From contig RPFO01000076.1 in the NCBI GenBank assembly GCA_009746045.1, positions 932,114 through 996,113 on the forward strand: 64,000 bases of DNA. The letters run 5' to 3'. Position 1 is the first letter of the stretch; each line of letters begins with the position of its first letter. The position numbers and the translations under genes are program-made. Source of the DNA: Mesostigma viride. Its lineage: Eukaryota; Streptophyta; Mesostigmatophyceae; Mesostigmatales; Mesostigmataceae. The notes under the pieces are model-generated. The model saw nothing but the letters and a program-made list of their open reading frames with translations, was not told the DNA's origin and did not search any database. Positions 11,288 to 22,652 of the stretch are shown in pieces.

Positions 11288-11991
11288 TGTAACAACCAAA
11301 TGTTACATCCAAAGTTTTCCTACTGTTGATCTGATTATGAGTTCTTTAGGACAATTATTTGGGAAGTTAGGAGGCTTCGACGTCTGATGGATATTGGGCC
11401 TGCTGAGATCTGCAGAGATTATTGTTCTACCCTCATTGGTCGTGGCCTGATCCACGTAGGGTACTTTGCATGGTTTTGTTCAGTCAGTCATAGATTCTCT
11501 TTAATACCGTTGCACCTGGTGGATCTGGTTCCAGGTCATTGGAGATTCCGTAGGTGCTGGCTTTGTGTTGTGTTGAGGATTCGGAAGCTAAGATCTTATC
11601 TTGAGTGATCCTCACTTTTGATTGGTCCTTCCGAGTTAGGGCTGAGCCGACCCTGCGTGCATGATGACTTTTATCCAGTTTGTGGCGGCTGGAGACGTGT
11701 GCGTGTAAGAAAGCTAAAGCTATGGTGTAATTCAAGGGATTCCTTGGTTCATCAATCAAACAACCCTCGCTAAAAGTCAACTATAACTTCAACAGATAGT
11801 CGACTTGGATATAACATTGTCTGTTGTGTCTAACAAGGGTGGGGACTCATTCCCTTAACTGTTGAAGATCCATCTTCATTGCTTCTCTGGACGTGAAGTT
11901 ATCTGTCGCGACTCCAACCCAGGTATAAAGATCTTTTCACATCAATGTTGAAACTGAGGCTGTTGCAAACACAACATTTTTAGTCATTACA
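11288..11991 (+). repeat. 3' LTR of element A
   Basis: Starts TGTAACAACC after a purine-rich stretch (GAGGGGGAGATA, 11276-11287) that serves as polypurine tract, and ends ATTACA before the TGTAT duplication. About 1 percent different from the 5' LTR by eye. Confidence 0.9.
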
Positions 11992-12718
11992 TGTATGCTC
12001 TCTTGGTGCGTGTATGCCTAGCGATGGTGTTGCTATGCGCACGCTGGCAAGGCTGGCCATGATGAGGGCAGGGGAGGGCAGATGAGGTGCCTAGCCTTTT
12101 CTTATGTTGTGTGATCGAGTTGGGCATGTTTTTTGGCTTCTTGGATGGAAAACATGATGCCTAGGTGGCCTTATACACAGAAAAACCTCATTTAGCGTAT
12201 GTTCAGGTTTTAGCACGCCAAACGCAATAACTTGAGCTAGACTTGTCGGAATGACCTGGGACTTGGACCACTGCTGTCCCCCTGTTAGCCGGATTTTCGC
12301 TACATTTTGTTGCCTAATCTGAAGTGTTTATGACATGTTTATTCCCAATGTCCGGTAAAAAAAGGGTACTTTTGCGGGGAAATTAATAACTGTTCAAGGT
12401 TTTGTCATTTTCATGATGTAAATATCTCAGCAAGCTACAAACTCAGGGAACTATAGACGCTACATTTTTTTTTGCCAACAAATGCGTGCATGGGCTGGGG
12501 CATACATAGCCCTAATTAGCGTCTTTTTCTATTTATAGCGCTATATTGGCGTATATGTGGGGGTAGTACCCCCAACAAGTGCATGGACAACTCACTAGAG
12601 ATGTTATTTAGTGCCCCCAATCATAATTTAGCATGGTGCAACTGAAATTCAAGTGATATTAGCATGGGTCAAGTTTTAAGGTTTTTGGGGTCAGCCACCT
12701 CCCCTTGCACCACCCGGC

Positions 12719-12740
12719 ACCAGGGAATCGAACCCCGCCC
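12719..12740 (-). other. tRNA T-arm-like motif after pol (B1)
   Basis: On the minus strand it reads GGGGTTCGATTCCCTGGT preceded by GGGC. CGGGG-TTCGATT-CCCTG forms a 5-bp stem with a 7-base TTCRANY loop, and GGTTCGATTCC is a B-box consensus. It recurs identically at 48011-48032 and 40465-40486, including in the diverged element D. Confidence 0.6.
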
Positions 12741-13004
12741 ACAAACCACAGATCTGGGGAAACCTCAGACTGAGATGAAAACCCCAGATAGACATCTCTC
12801 CATCAGAGACAATGTCAGACATTCCCACACCAGAGACATGTCTCACCCCTCAAGGTGTGCTCAGGATTATGTACAATCAAGCTCCCAGCCTGATACCCAG
12901 CTCTCAGCTTTTAGACAGATAGACCGACTTGACAGTCAGCATTCATGAGCTTCCTCAGTACATTGTACTGGGCTGGGGCCTTGTGTGGCAGCTTGGTCAA
13001 TGCA

Positions 13005-15197
13005 TCATGCAGCAGGGTTCTCCTCGCCAGGGATATGCTTCAAGTCAACCAAACTGGCCAACTCCTTCAGCAACAAATAATCCAGGTCCCGGCTTCTGGC
13101 CAGCTGCTTGTGAACAAACTGGACCATACCCATGCTGTCTGTTAGCAACAACGTCTCCATCTGCAAGGTCCAAGGGGTAACTGAAGCCAGCTCCAGCATT
13201 AACTCCTTTATGTACAAGCTGGACTGGATCCCCTCGCATATGGCCCTGCATTCTGCCACATCTGAACTGATACAGACCCTCTTCTGCAGTCTGCTGTACC
13301 AGCTGAACAAACTTGCCCTGCTCTGATAAAAAGCAAACAGAGCAGCAGATCTCCCCCTGACCTTGGTAACCTGGCGAGCATCCGTGGAACTGTCAACAAA
13401 GATCTCCAAGGTGATAGGCTGGGTAAAGTCAATCCCAGACAAAATCAGATCAGGGGTACTCTCCACCAATCGGGCTATGACTCGAGGCTTCTCATCCTCA
13501 AGCACCTCATCAGGCATTCTGCTATGGACCATCAAAGACGGACCACAGATGCTGGCAAACCAGGCCCACATGCCTCTCAACTCAGGTCCTGCAGCCTGGG
13601 TGATCTTCTCTGGCAAGGCCTTTACAATGTTCTGTTTATAATCTCCTCCAGCCTGAAGCCTGATACTCCACTCCCCATCCCTCCTGAACAGGGTAGCCTG
13701 CATTCCACAGAACACTACAGGCTTGTTGGGCTCCTGCCACAGCTCCTTGCCCAGTGAAAACTTGCCACTGATGACAGGAATAAACTTCTTCAGCCAGGTC
13801 GTGGGGGCTAGCAAATGCAGATCATCTCCATGCAAACTAGCATACACTGGCAGACCCTCCCATTGGGCCAGCAGCAAACAGGGATCAACTGAAGACACTC
13901 TCAAGCCACACTCACTGATCAGAGCTTCCTGCAGCGTGAGTCTCCAGATGATTGGGCTCGACCTGAGTCCTTCCAGGCCCTTCAGAATAACCAGGAATTG
14001 TTGATGCAGCTCCAGCTTCCAGATGGCAGGCACCTCAACACAGTAAGGCTCATCCTGCTTCCACACCCTCCTGGCCACTTCTGGATCAGATTTTAAAAAT
14101 GCCCTCTTGAAGTCCAGCAGCACTGATGACATAGCTGCTCCCCTGTTCAGCAACCCCACGTAGAGACATAGCAAAATTCTCCATGTGTCGTGTAGCATCC
14201 CTGGCGTGTACAGCTCCTCTCCGGGCAGACTCCCCGTGCCGTGATACTCATTCAGGACAGGCCTGACATGGGGCACTGATACCTCATCCACAACCTTCCT
14301 CTTCAGCACAAATCTCAAAGCAAGCTTCCTTGATGCTGGGGGACGTCTGTCTGTTGGTGCAGCACACTCAAACTGCAACCATTCCTCCAATGCCTTGGAG
14401 AAGGCGAGCTTCCAAGCCTCAAACAAAGTAGGCGAGCTCATCTCTTGGACTAGCTGGTCATATGTCAAAGGAGAGTGTGCAGCAAGGCTCCTGTGAGTTA
14501 TGCCAATACTGCTGGGGTGCAACACAGCTGGAATCACCAAACTGGCTGCTGGGGGCACCTCCCCTTCATCCCATTTTACACCCTTGACCGGCTTGGCCCT
14601 GCACCTGACTGGAAATGTTGTCCTGAAATTTTCTAGGGGAATCATCCCCCAGCCATCTCTTCTCAGAGCTGTAGCTCTGATAGAAATCCCAGGATTGCCC
14701 AGAAAATTCTGACCCAAAATCACAGGGCCATCATAGTCCTCTAGGACAAGGAAGGTCACATCCACACCCATGACAGGGGCAGTAACCTCTCCCAACACCC
14801 TTAGATGCGTCCTACCACTGAAATCAGACACCCAGGGGCAACTTGGTTCTCCGACCAGCAGTTCTCCTGTATGCTGAGGTCCCATGACAGAAACCTGTGC
14901 ATTGGTATCTATCTCCATGGCAGCTACCTCAGGTTCATCCAACTGGACAAGCTTGGACACCTTAGGCTCCTTCTTGGCTCTTTGCAAAGCCTGTACAATA
15001 TCTGATAGACGCACACCCCTAGGCCTGGTGTCGGGCCGTTCCGGAGGTGCAGCCTGTCCGCCTGCTTGCCCAACCACCGTATGTGAAGGTACCCCAGGGG
15101 CCGGGCCAGGGTCACCCTGAGGGCTCGATACAGCTGTAGCACCCTGATCAGGAAGCTCCACGTCACCCCCGCCTTGTACACCAACGGGCACCTGGAA
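13005..15197 (-). pseudogene. pol: Protease-like domain, RT and RNase H of B1
   Basis: Second half of pol. First a retropepsin-like stretch (AAMEIDTNAQVSVM … GPVILGQNFL), then copia-type RT (SSVLLDFKRAFLKSD, EGLRSSPIIW, SLHGDDLHLL) and RNase H (IFVDSS, SDVAECRA, TDSMGMVQF). RT would copy the RNA and RNase H remove it. The catalytic box is HGDD where copia elements have YVDD. Compared with B2, a 4-base insertion near 13010 shifts the last residues (…GEENPA), so the NPADALTK end is lost. The frame is continuous with the upstream integrase part at 16534 once the hAT-like insertion is removed. Confidence 0.8.
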
Positions 15198-15205
15198 GAG
15201 GTCTC

Positions 15206-16525
15206 CCAGGTTGGCCAATACGTCGGTACGTCAAATACGTCGGCCTCAAAATACGAGTATTATACGTGGAGCATGGCAGAATACGTCACCAGAATACGTG
15301 GCAGTGTGCAGCATGGTTATGAATGGGCCTTTAGGGTTTAGGCCTTAGGGGGCATAGTTATGCATGGAGATCAGTAAATTATGGTGGAAGGCATAATTTA
15401 ATCTGCACCATTCCTTGCACTTACTCCCCACCTGAGCCTGCCATAAATTTTTAATGCAATATGTGCACATTCCTTGCACTTATTCCCTACCAACCTGCCA
15501 CCATAATTTACCCATTACTGCATGTGCACATTCCTTGCAAGGATTCATTGTGCATGCCAAGTCCGGGAGCAGTGATCAGCCCTTTGTACTGACTAAGGCC
15601 GGCAATCATCGCCTTGAAAGAGCGGCTCTGAGCCGCGTGAAAGGAAATAGCATTCTCAACAAAGAAATTCACCACCAGGAGATGGCATTCCTCTTCGTTT
15701 ATGGGGCTCACAAACCTCGTGATTGTCTGCTGCATGCATGGCGAGGATCTCCTGCACCTGCCGACCCCGGCCGAAGCAAGGCCGTGGCCGCTCTCCACCA
15801 TTGTCCTGAAGCTAATGTGCTGCTGCTTCCTCGCCTTCAGCCCGGCCTTCTTGCTCAACAACTCCTGGAATTCTGACCTCCGTTTCTCCCCACTCTTTGC
15901 GTCAGGGCAAGCATCTATGCCCTGCCCTGCGATGCCCGCAAAATGTGCGTGCATCCGGGTCGCACTAATCTGCTTGCCATCGCCACTGGTAAAATTGTGG
16001 CCGCAAAATGAGCAGCTAAACTTCAGCTGCGAAACCGTTTCCCCCAGAGCATCCTTCACCAAGACAACTGGTTCTTTTCGTTACAAGATTATGCTCTGGC
16101 CCTTTTTCTGGCATGGCTGCAAAAACGCGATTGCCCTTGGCGACAAAATCCAATGGCACACCGCCATGCAATACAGCTAGGCTGATACAGGCTGTGTTAC
16201 AAGTACCACGTTCCTAGCACAGCTGGCATTTTCATCGTGCTGGCACTCACTCCGTGTAATTTCAGGCTTCAGCTAGCTTGCCAACTGCCAAGTCATTACT
16301 GGACTTGCGAAAAGCTGCCTAGTTCGTAGTAGAAAATCTTGGTAAAGGTAGGCGCCGCGCCACGGTCCGGTTGGCCTGGCGCCAAGCGCTGCCCCAGCTC
16401 GAACCTAAAAAATTTCCAAGTCCAAATCACGTATTCCTGACAAAATACGCGTATAGTACGTCGGGGCCAAAAAAACGCGTATTGCCGTATTTATTTTGAC
16501 AATACGCACGTATTTGCCAACCTGG
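15206..16525. mobile_element. hAT-like DNA transposon, internally deleted, inside B1 pol
   Basis: 1320 bases with inverted ends CCAGGTTGGC … GCCAACCTGG, extending imperfectly to about 30 bases. It is flanked by the 8-bp duplication GAGGTCTC (15198-15205 and 16526-16533). B2 has the empty site with one copy of that octamer (near 50505), so the ends are certain. Subterminal regions are rich in AATACGT-type repeats, as in hAT elements. It encodes only a BED finger and the start of a transposase, so it must move with another element's enzyme. Confidence 0.88.
15508..16062 (-). CDS. Truncated hAT transposase: BED zinc finger and N-terminal region
   Basis: 184 codons. Residues about 15-55 give a BED-type finger: CSFCGHNF (CX2C), then a TRMHAHFAG … DAC region with the His and Cys spacing of plant hAT fingers. 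After a basic stretch comes TITRFVSPINEE … FFVENAISFHAAQS, the segment that follows the BED finger in hAT transposases. The catalytic RNase H-like core and the dimerisation domain are missing because the element is too short. A product might bind the element ends without cutting. Whether it is expressed is unknown. Confidence 0.65.
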   Translation of the reverse strand: MVKDALGETVSQLKFSCSFCGHNFTSGDGKQISATRMHAHFAGIAGQGIDACPDAKSGEKRRSEFQELLSKKAGLKARKQQHISFRTMVESGHGLASAGVGRCRRSSPCMQQTITRFVSPINEEECHLLVVNFFVENAISFHAAQSRSFKAMIAGLSQYKGLITAPGLGMHNESLQGMCTCSNG

Positions 16526-16533
16526 GAGGTCTC

Positions 16534-17840
16534 CTTGATTACCTCCCCGGGGACGGATCTTTGACCAGGACAGACGGTGCACTGCTTGGGAGCCATCAAT
16601 GGCCACCCAGCACTTATGGCCAGCGGCTTCTACTCGGGTCACCACCCCATCATGCCGCCAGCTGCCACGTTTCCCTGGAAAGCTTGGCTCCTTCCACACA
16701 ACAACCTGTTGTCCAACGTTAGGTTCTAGGACACTCCAGCCCTTGTCTTTCTGCCTCAGCTTGAGGAACTTGGCCTCTAGCTTCTCCTTCCATGCCTGCT
16801 CAGCATCAGCTGGCAGCATCCTGGTGTGCAGCATAAGAGGATTGATGGCAATGTCACCAAAGAACATGGGAGTCCTGAGGTTCAGCCTATCCTCCACAGA
16901 ACGTAGCCATGCAGATGTCACAATGGCAGATGACGTCCTTGGAATCCTCTCCACCAGCAGCACAGTCTTGATCTCTTAATTGGATGGCCCTCTCCACCAC
17001 CCCTTGCTGGCCGTGGCTCTCCCTGGGTGTAATCAGCAACTCTGGAAACTCTGGCAGGTTCTCACAGCACTCAAACTGAATGTCACACTGCAACAACTCC
17101 AACCCAGGGTACCTGCTCCTTGTCAACTTCAGAGCAGCAATCAATGTAGGCTTCTCCATGTCAGGCAGGATCTCTAGGGTCTTGTACTTGGTATATCTGT
17201 CCACTGCCACCAGCAGCTTCAAACCCCTGATTCTCTGAATATCTACCTGCACATGGCCTGGCTGCAAAATAGGAGACCTGGCATGAGACTGCTTGGGCTT
17301 TCTAGCAACTAGCCTGCACTTGCAAGCTTGAGCAACCTGTTGGCAGATGGAGTACAACTCACTTCCTCCCAGCCGTCTAGCAACTTGCAAAGACTGAGCT
17401 GCATGGCCAAACATGGTATGCAACCTTGAGGCAATGTCATACAAGAGAGAAAATCTTTTATTGTCATTATCATCACTCAAGGTATGTACAGATCCCTTAT
17501 GTACAGGAGGCACCAGGGTCGTGCCTGTCAGACTGTCTCCAGCCCTATCCTCATCCTGACCATCCTGTGCCAGTCTTGCACGGTCAGAATGCTTCTGAGA
17601 TCCACCTGGGTCCACAGCACCAGGTCCTACCTCAGGCTCAGCACCGCCATGGCGGGCACGTTGGCGAGTAACCACTGCAGCTACAGCTGGCATACTCTCT
17701 GTGGTAACCAAGCTTGCCCCATCGTGTCCAATAGGCTCTGTCACTAGAGCATGGGGCTGCCCCTCACTGCCGTCACTAGCAGCTACATTACACACCCCTG
17801 GGGGCACCCTCCAGGGTTCAGGGATGTGTGCAGGCTCAAG
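16534..17840 (-). pseudogene. pol: Integrase part of B1 pol
   Basis: Continues in frame from the gag UGA at 17841-17843. An acidic, charged linker is followed by a zinc-binding-like region (LHTMFGHA … ACKCRL), then the core: Asp in VQVDIQRIRG, AVDRYTKYK, Asp in LLQCDIQFE and Glu in HGQQGVVERAIQ. Only 29 residues lie between the last two, not the usual 35. A 4-base insertion relative to B2 near 16978 breaks the frame. The C-terminal part (GQQVVVWKEPSF … HRLSWSKIRP) resumes and runs into the hAT-like insertion at 16533. Confidence 0.75.
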
Positions 17841-17843
17841 TCA
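17841..17843 (-). other. Single in-frame UGA between gag and pol (B1)
   Basis: The gag frame ends …AADH-UGA, and the same frame is open straight afterward into integrase (LEPAHIPEP…). The context is CAU UGA CUU GAG. The same arrangement occurs in B2 (61257-61259) and in the diverged element D (44391-44393, CAG UGA CUG), which suggests stop-codon readthrough. Confidence 0.6.
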
Positions 17844-18807
17844 ATGATCAGCAGCCTTGCCCTTGCCCTTATCCTGGGATGGACCAGCCTTCTCCTTGCT
17901 GCCACCCTGAGCTGGCTTGCTCTGACCTTCCTGCCTCAGGTACGAGGGACACTCATTTCTGAAGTGACCCTTCCCTTGGCAGAAATAACATTCCACCTGA
18001 CTGATGTCCCGTGAGGTCCCACTGCTGGGCCCAGCCTTGGGAGGACCACCCACCCTCTTGAAGTCAAACTGGGACTGTGGATGCCCCGACTTCGGCGGTG
18101 TCCCCCGTCCAGCCCTTCTGTCACGCCCCCTCCTGGACCTTCCTCGACCCCTTGAAGAGGTCTCAGGCCCTCTCGAGGACGCTGGGCCCCCGTGGCCCGA
18201 TCCCCTCATGGACTTAACCGCAGGTTCAGCTGCCTCCTCGTCCCCTTGACGTGGGCGCTTACCACCTACGTACTTGCCGCTGAAACACTCATACAACTGG
18301 TCCGTCATGGCTGCCCAGCCATGGACCTGTCGCATGTGGATGGTCACATTATCCATGGTGACCGGATCCAGCTGCAGCGACTTGAGAAAGTCGCCCATGG
18401 CCATCCGATCTGCAACGAAGAATCCTTTGGCCATGGCGTCCTCCCTCAGCTTGACGAAGTCTTCAAAGGCGTGGACCACTAGCTGCCCCTTGATGGGCTT
18501 GTAGTCCAGGTACTCTTGCTTCAGATGAGACCCATCTATGGTCCTCTTGTCACTCAGGAACGACTTGAGTCGCGTCATAAACGCAGTCCAGGTGTCCCCC
18601 GCTGTGTGCCGCTCCCGAACAAACTTGAACAGCCGCCTCGCCGACTGCCTTATGTAGGCACTAGACGCCAGGATGCGAAGCTTGTCACCGGTGTAGATGT
18701 CCGTGTACAAGTTCATGTCCTCTAACATCCTCTCAGCGTCCCGGGGCTGCCAATTGTCCTTGATGGACTGAAACTGGCCTAGCACCGCGTACCCCTCAGC
18801 CACGGTC
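17844..18807 (-). CDS. gag: gag of B1, main part
   Basis: A helical capsid-like region (GQFQSIKDNW … FVRERHTAGD … LYECFSGKY), then a basic Arg/Gly-rich stretch and one zinc knuckle CYFCQGKGHFRNEC (CX2CX4HX4C) near 17942-17983, ending in a Lys-rich tail. This forms the particle and packages RNA. The N-terminal part is at 34097-34328 on the far side of element T. Joining the two at a 2-base duplication keeps one frame, total about 398 residues. The open frame has no ATG at its right end because T interrupts it, so the apparent start at 18803 is not real. Confidence 0.75.
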
Positions 18808-18856
18808 CACTATACTTTTCGTCCGAGGGTGGTAAAAAGCATCCGAGGCGTAAATT
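18808..18856. repeat. Left terminal inverted repeat of T
   Basis: 49 bases followed, after the LINE insertion and its duplicated target, by 7 more at 19303-19309. Together they match the reverse complement of 34041-34096 without a mismatch by eye. Confidence 0.8.
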
Positions 18857-19285
18857 TCCAGGTAAATAGGTGTACGTTTATTCCAGATATAGCCAGTAGG
18901 TAATCCCTGCTCACTAAGCCTAGGGTATCAAGATGTCAGTCATGGCTAAAACGGAGCCTTACTAGACCACGGAAGCCACTGGACTTCTAAGGGGTTGTCA
19001 TTGGGCATGTGGGTAAAGATCCTGTTTTTGCCCATGAGGTCATGAAAGATCTCAAGTGGGCTGGGCTTATCCTGGTCCGCGCCAGGGTCCCAGATTTTGT
19101 TTTGTTCATTTGCAACCATCCCGTAGCGTCGCATGCCGGAGTCGGTTCCATAGGTAAATGAAGCGTGAGAGAACCCCAGCTTTGTCGAAAACTGTGCGCC
19201 TATTGAACACCACATCGTTTCGCACCGTCCAGATTGTATATAACATGCATGTGCGGAGCCATATCCACGCTTGTTGTGAAAAGGT
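18857..19285 (-). mobile_element. 5'-truncated LINE, 429 bp, in the left end of T
   Basis: Flanked by the 17-bp direct repeat CATCCGAGGCGTAAATT (18840-18856 and 19286-19302), the long duplication expected of target-primed LINE insertion. The uninterrupted target exists in the right end of T. On the minus strand the first 60 codons (to 19106) read as the C terminus of a LINE ORF2: LYTIWTVRNDVVFNRR resembles the IW..RN..VF segment of plant LINEs. A UTR with AATAAA near 18880 follows. No poly-A tail is seen. Confidence 0.65.
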
Positions 19286-19759
19286 CATCCGAGGCGTAAA
19301 TTACGAGGTCTTATCTTACTACCTAGATCCGAGGCGTGAGATCCAACGCCGTAATCATTACTACGTAGGATGATTGGTAGTAATTTTACTAGCCGTAAGT
19401 AAGAGTAACGTTACGACTGCACATCTTTGGTAGTACATTACCGACAGAGTAAATTACCGCGACGGGTCTTGGTTGGTAATCTACCACCTGTAGATTAGGT
19501 GCCAGTGATCCGATGCTGTAAGATACGTTTCAGTAAGCTACTTCGGGGATCTTTGCCTGTACACGGCCAGATGGATAATTATATTGTAATGGAGAAGTGG
19601 GAGAACGTGCGTGTCTATTAGCAAATGCAGCGAAATATAAAAATGTAGTTATCAGCCTTTTTCGCCTATTCAGCAGTTGTCGTTGTCGGCCGTTGTCATT
19701 AAGCGGCTATAGATTATGTGTGCTGGGGCCGGTGAAAAGACGCTAGCAAAGTTCGTCTG

Positions 19760-22187
19760 AATGGCGTCCAATAGAGGGGATTTTATTCTTAGTGGATTGT
19801 TGGACGAGGAGAAGGCGAGGTTGCTGGCGGAGAATGCGAAAGAGCAGAGGGAAGCAGCGGAAGCCGTGCGTGGAAGATGAGGTAACGGGATGGAGTGTGG
19901 GCCCTGGCTTCTGGTTATGAAATGATGGCGGTTGCAGGCCAGCCGTGCTCGCTGGTAATGGGTGCGTGGTGTTGAAATCCAAGTTCTGCGCGTATTCTGT
20001 TTTTTGGTCAATGATTGAAGGGATGTCGCCTTGTTTTATTTTTGTGCATCTGCGTCCCGTCGTGACTGCCTCGTCATGGACGCCCAGGGGTAGAAGTTCG
20101 AACGAGGGAATGATTTTTCAAACGCCTGGATATGTTATGATAGTACGAATAAATGGTAATGGGTAGAGGCGGCCAAAATTTTGTTGGAAGTGTGCCAACG
20201 CCGCACATACGACTTGAACAACCCTAGGTATCTTAGGAAAAGGAAACACGGATACGTCGGAGTGGAGGAAGAGGAAGACGATGACGATGGTGAAGACGGA
20301 GAGGTTTACAATGGAGGCCTTGAGAATGGGGAGACATTGAAGCAGGAGAGCAGGGTAGCGGTGAGTGGCCCGTCATGAATTACATTGTGGTTGCAGTTGT
20401 TAGCGAGGCGTGTTGATTGCTTCTTGCCGCGGGTAATCGCTAGCGTGCATAACCTTCTTTTTTCAACAGGTGTTCTGGTGCATTGACTGCCGCAAAGCAA
20501 TTAATGGGACTGATTATGTGCCTATCATGCCGTTTGGGAATCATACATTGCCAACATTTCGTGTTTAGAAGGCGCGCCTTCAGAAGCATATTCAGCACCG
20601 CACGAGCCAGGTGCTGAAGGCGTGCTTGGAGAGGAAGGGGTATAAAGTGCGCATGACCGCATCGAAGAAGAAGAAGCAGCAGGAATCGGGCAAGACCATG
20701 ATAACCGAGCCAGGATTGGCTTTCGTGCATGCAGTACATGGTGCGGCGCAGGCAGTGAATGCTGCATCGATTGCAGCGGTGCAGCCTGTGGCCATGGCGG
20801 TGCAGGGCGCGGGTCCTGAAGTGTGGGCGTTGGCGAAGCAGATTCACGATGCTGTCATGGCCACGTTGTGAAGCCAAGGAATGGGTGTTGGTTCCAGTCA
20901 GGTGCCTCGCCCGGAGGAAGCTTTTCTGCTGTAAGCAGAGGTGCGGCATCAAGCATTTGCAATCGCCATGAGAGCAGTGGAGATGTCAGCGGCATGAAGC
21001 ATTTGCAATCGCCATGAGAGCAGTGGAGATGTCTGCGGCATTGGGAGATCTGCAGACAATTGCAGGAGGACATTGTGCGGTACGCTTGTAGGGTGTATGC
21101 TGTGTTGTTCCGCTCGCTAATGGACATGTGCCCCTGTAACCTCTTCCAGGCTAGTATCTGCTATCCACCTCTTCAGGCTTGAAAAGTAAATTGCTGTACG
21201 GTTCACAATTGGCATGGCTTGACATGCACGCGTCCTTGACTGTGGTCTGCATGGGTTTGGGGTTTAGCGGTTTACATCAGACTCTGCTGTGTATCTGCTT
21301 AATCAGCCGACGTGTCACATGGGGACAGCAACGGCGCTGGGATGCAGCCCGGTGTGAATGCGAGTAAGGTACGCGCTGTCATGCATGGCGGATGGGGCGT
21401 GGAAGCCACGACCCACGTTTTTGTGTGTGCACGGGGGGCTAGGGGGCAAGTCGTTGTGTTGCTGCCATCCATATGGCCATGGATATGCGGGAAGCTTTCC
21501 CTGTACCCATACTTAATGATGCATGGACTGGTTGTGACAGCCAAGGGTTTAGCTGTCGTGGGTTTGCTGAGTGATCATGGCAGTCTGCTAGGCTGGTGCT
21601 AGAACAGCCATAGCGCGGTTACTGCTATGTCTTGCCCGTGCTAACTGATGCTGCAGCCATGCGTGGAGCGCGAATCGTCCCGTGAGGAGAAGGAGGAGGC
21701 GGGGCCGGTGCACCCATGGGCAGGGCCGGAGAAGAAGGACGCGGAGCACCCAGTGTGGGAGAAGGAGAAGGCGGGGAAGCACTGAAGCTCCACCCCATGT
21801 CAGGCCTCTAGTATAGGTGCCAGTTAACTAAACCCATGCACGTGCAGGTTGTAGCTCAGAATGTATTTAAAATCATATGCCCCTTTTCAGGTATATGTGT
21901 AACAGTGACTCCCAACGGATATATGTTCCTAATTTATTAAATTCTTACTGAATAATTGTTGTCTTTATGAACCCATGAAGAGCAAAGCCCGGTGGGGAGT
22001 ACATGTAACGCATTACCACGAGAAGGGGTCCCCACACCGCATTTCTTCGCTCTCTGTTCCTATGCAGAACAAGAAGAGGTGGAAGACCAATGTCCCGGCT
22101 CACACGCCAGCCCATGTGGGTAAGCCCCCTCCCCCAAAGCGGAAGGGGCGCTTTGGGGAGAAGTGTAGTGAGGATTTTGTAGACTAG
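19760..22187 (+). CDS. Possible multi-exon gene carried by T
   Basis: Several short open pieces on one strand are bordered by splice-like signals. An ATG at 19760 opens ASNRGDFILSGLLDEEKARL, ending near 19878 beside GTAACG. An acidic piece runs about 20181-20360 before a GT. An acceptor TTTTTCAACAG (to 20469) precedes a piece with WCIDCRK. An acceptor TTTCGTGTTTAG precedes a Lys-rich piece, 20569-20870, ending in a stop. A charged piece lies at about 21655-21785. A strong acceptor CTGTTCCTATGCAG precedes 22070-22187. It may be one gene or two. I recognise no domain; a transposon-encoded DNA-binding protein is possible. Exon joins are not established. Confidence 0.25.
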
Positions 22188-22652
22188 ATAGCTTAGAGTT
22201 AGCTTATTTCGATGTCGCGGCTTGACCCACCTCTACCCATTCAGCAAGGAATATGCATGTGCTGCATGATCTCCCAACGGAGGCATGTTATAATTTTATT
22301 TGATTCTTTAATGTAGTGTCTTGGGGCATGATGCAGATGAGATTTGTAACTTCCGTGTAATTATGTTTCTAAAGAGATTAGCATAGTACTCTAAACATGC
22401 CCATGCGCATGACACGCAAGTACTAACTTACTTACACCAGACCTGGCAATAAACAAGCATTGATGGGATGGACCCAGCGATACATAATGGGCGTGCATGC
22501 GTAAAAAATATACACTATGCATGGCCCAATGGGCATGCATTCAAATAATTACAAATGAAGGCCGCCATGAGAGCACTGAAGCTAAACCAGACCGGGCCAC
22601 AATTAACCCTCCAGCACCAAAGTTCCACTGCATCATGTAAGACAAGCCTGAC

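Larger units (their letters stand above)
2589..11991 (+). mobile_element. Ty3/gypsy chromovirus, element A (complete, frameshifted)
   Basis: A 9.4-kb element with LTRs of 703 and 704 bases, TG…CA ends, a tRNA-Met-type priming site, and the order gag, protease, RT, RNase H, integrase, chromodomain. It is flanked by the 5-bp duplication TGTAT at 2584-2588 and 11992-11996. The two LTRs differ at about seven to eight positions by eye, roughly 1 percent, so the insertion is fairly young. Even so, the coding region has several frame breaks (gag start, gag-protease, protease-RT, inside RNase H). Between chromodomain and 3' LTR lies a further 1.7 kb. Confidence 0.92.
1407..12714. mobile_element. Unclassified insertion U, containing gypsy element A
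   Basis: In B2 the sequence CTTAAG is followed at once by the pol 3' region (48006 on). Here the same two sides lie at 1406 and 12715, so 11.3 kb separate them. Removing element A with one target duplication leaves about 1.9 kb of unknown sequence (1407-2588 and 11997-12714). No inverted termini or clear target duplication are visible and one base of the site seems lost, so the class is open. The 11997-12714 part holds nothing recognisable. Confidence 0.4.

Noticed and set aside
12719-12740. A tRNA gene
   Set aside because: Only the T arm is recognisable; no acceptor stem, D arm or anticodon arm could be paired upstream.
15206-16525. Spliceosomal intron in B1 pol
   Set aside because: The 8-bp duplication, inverted ends and transposase fragment show a DNA transposon; ends are not GT-AG.
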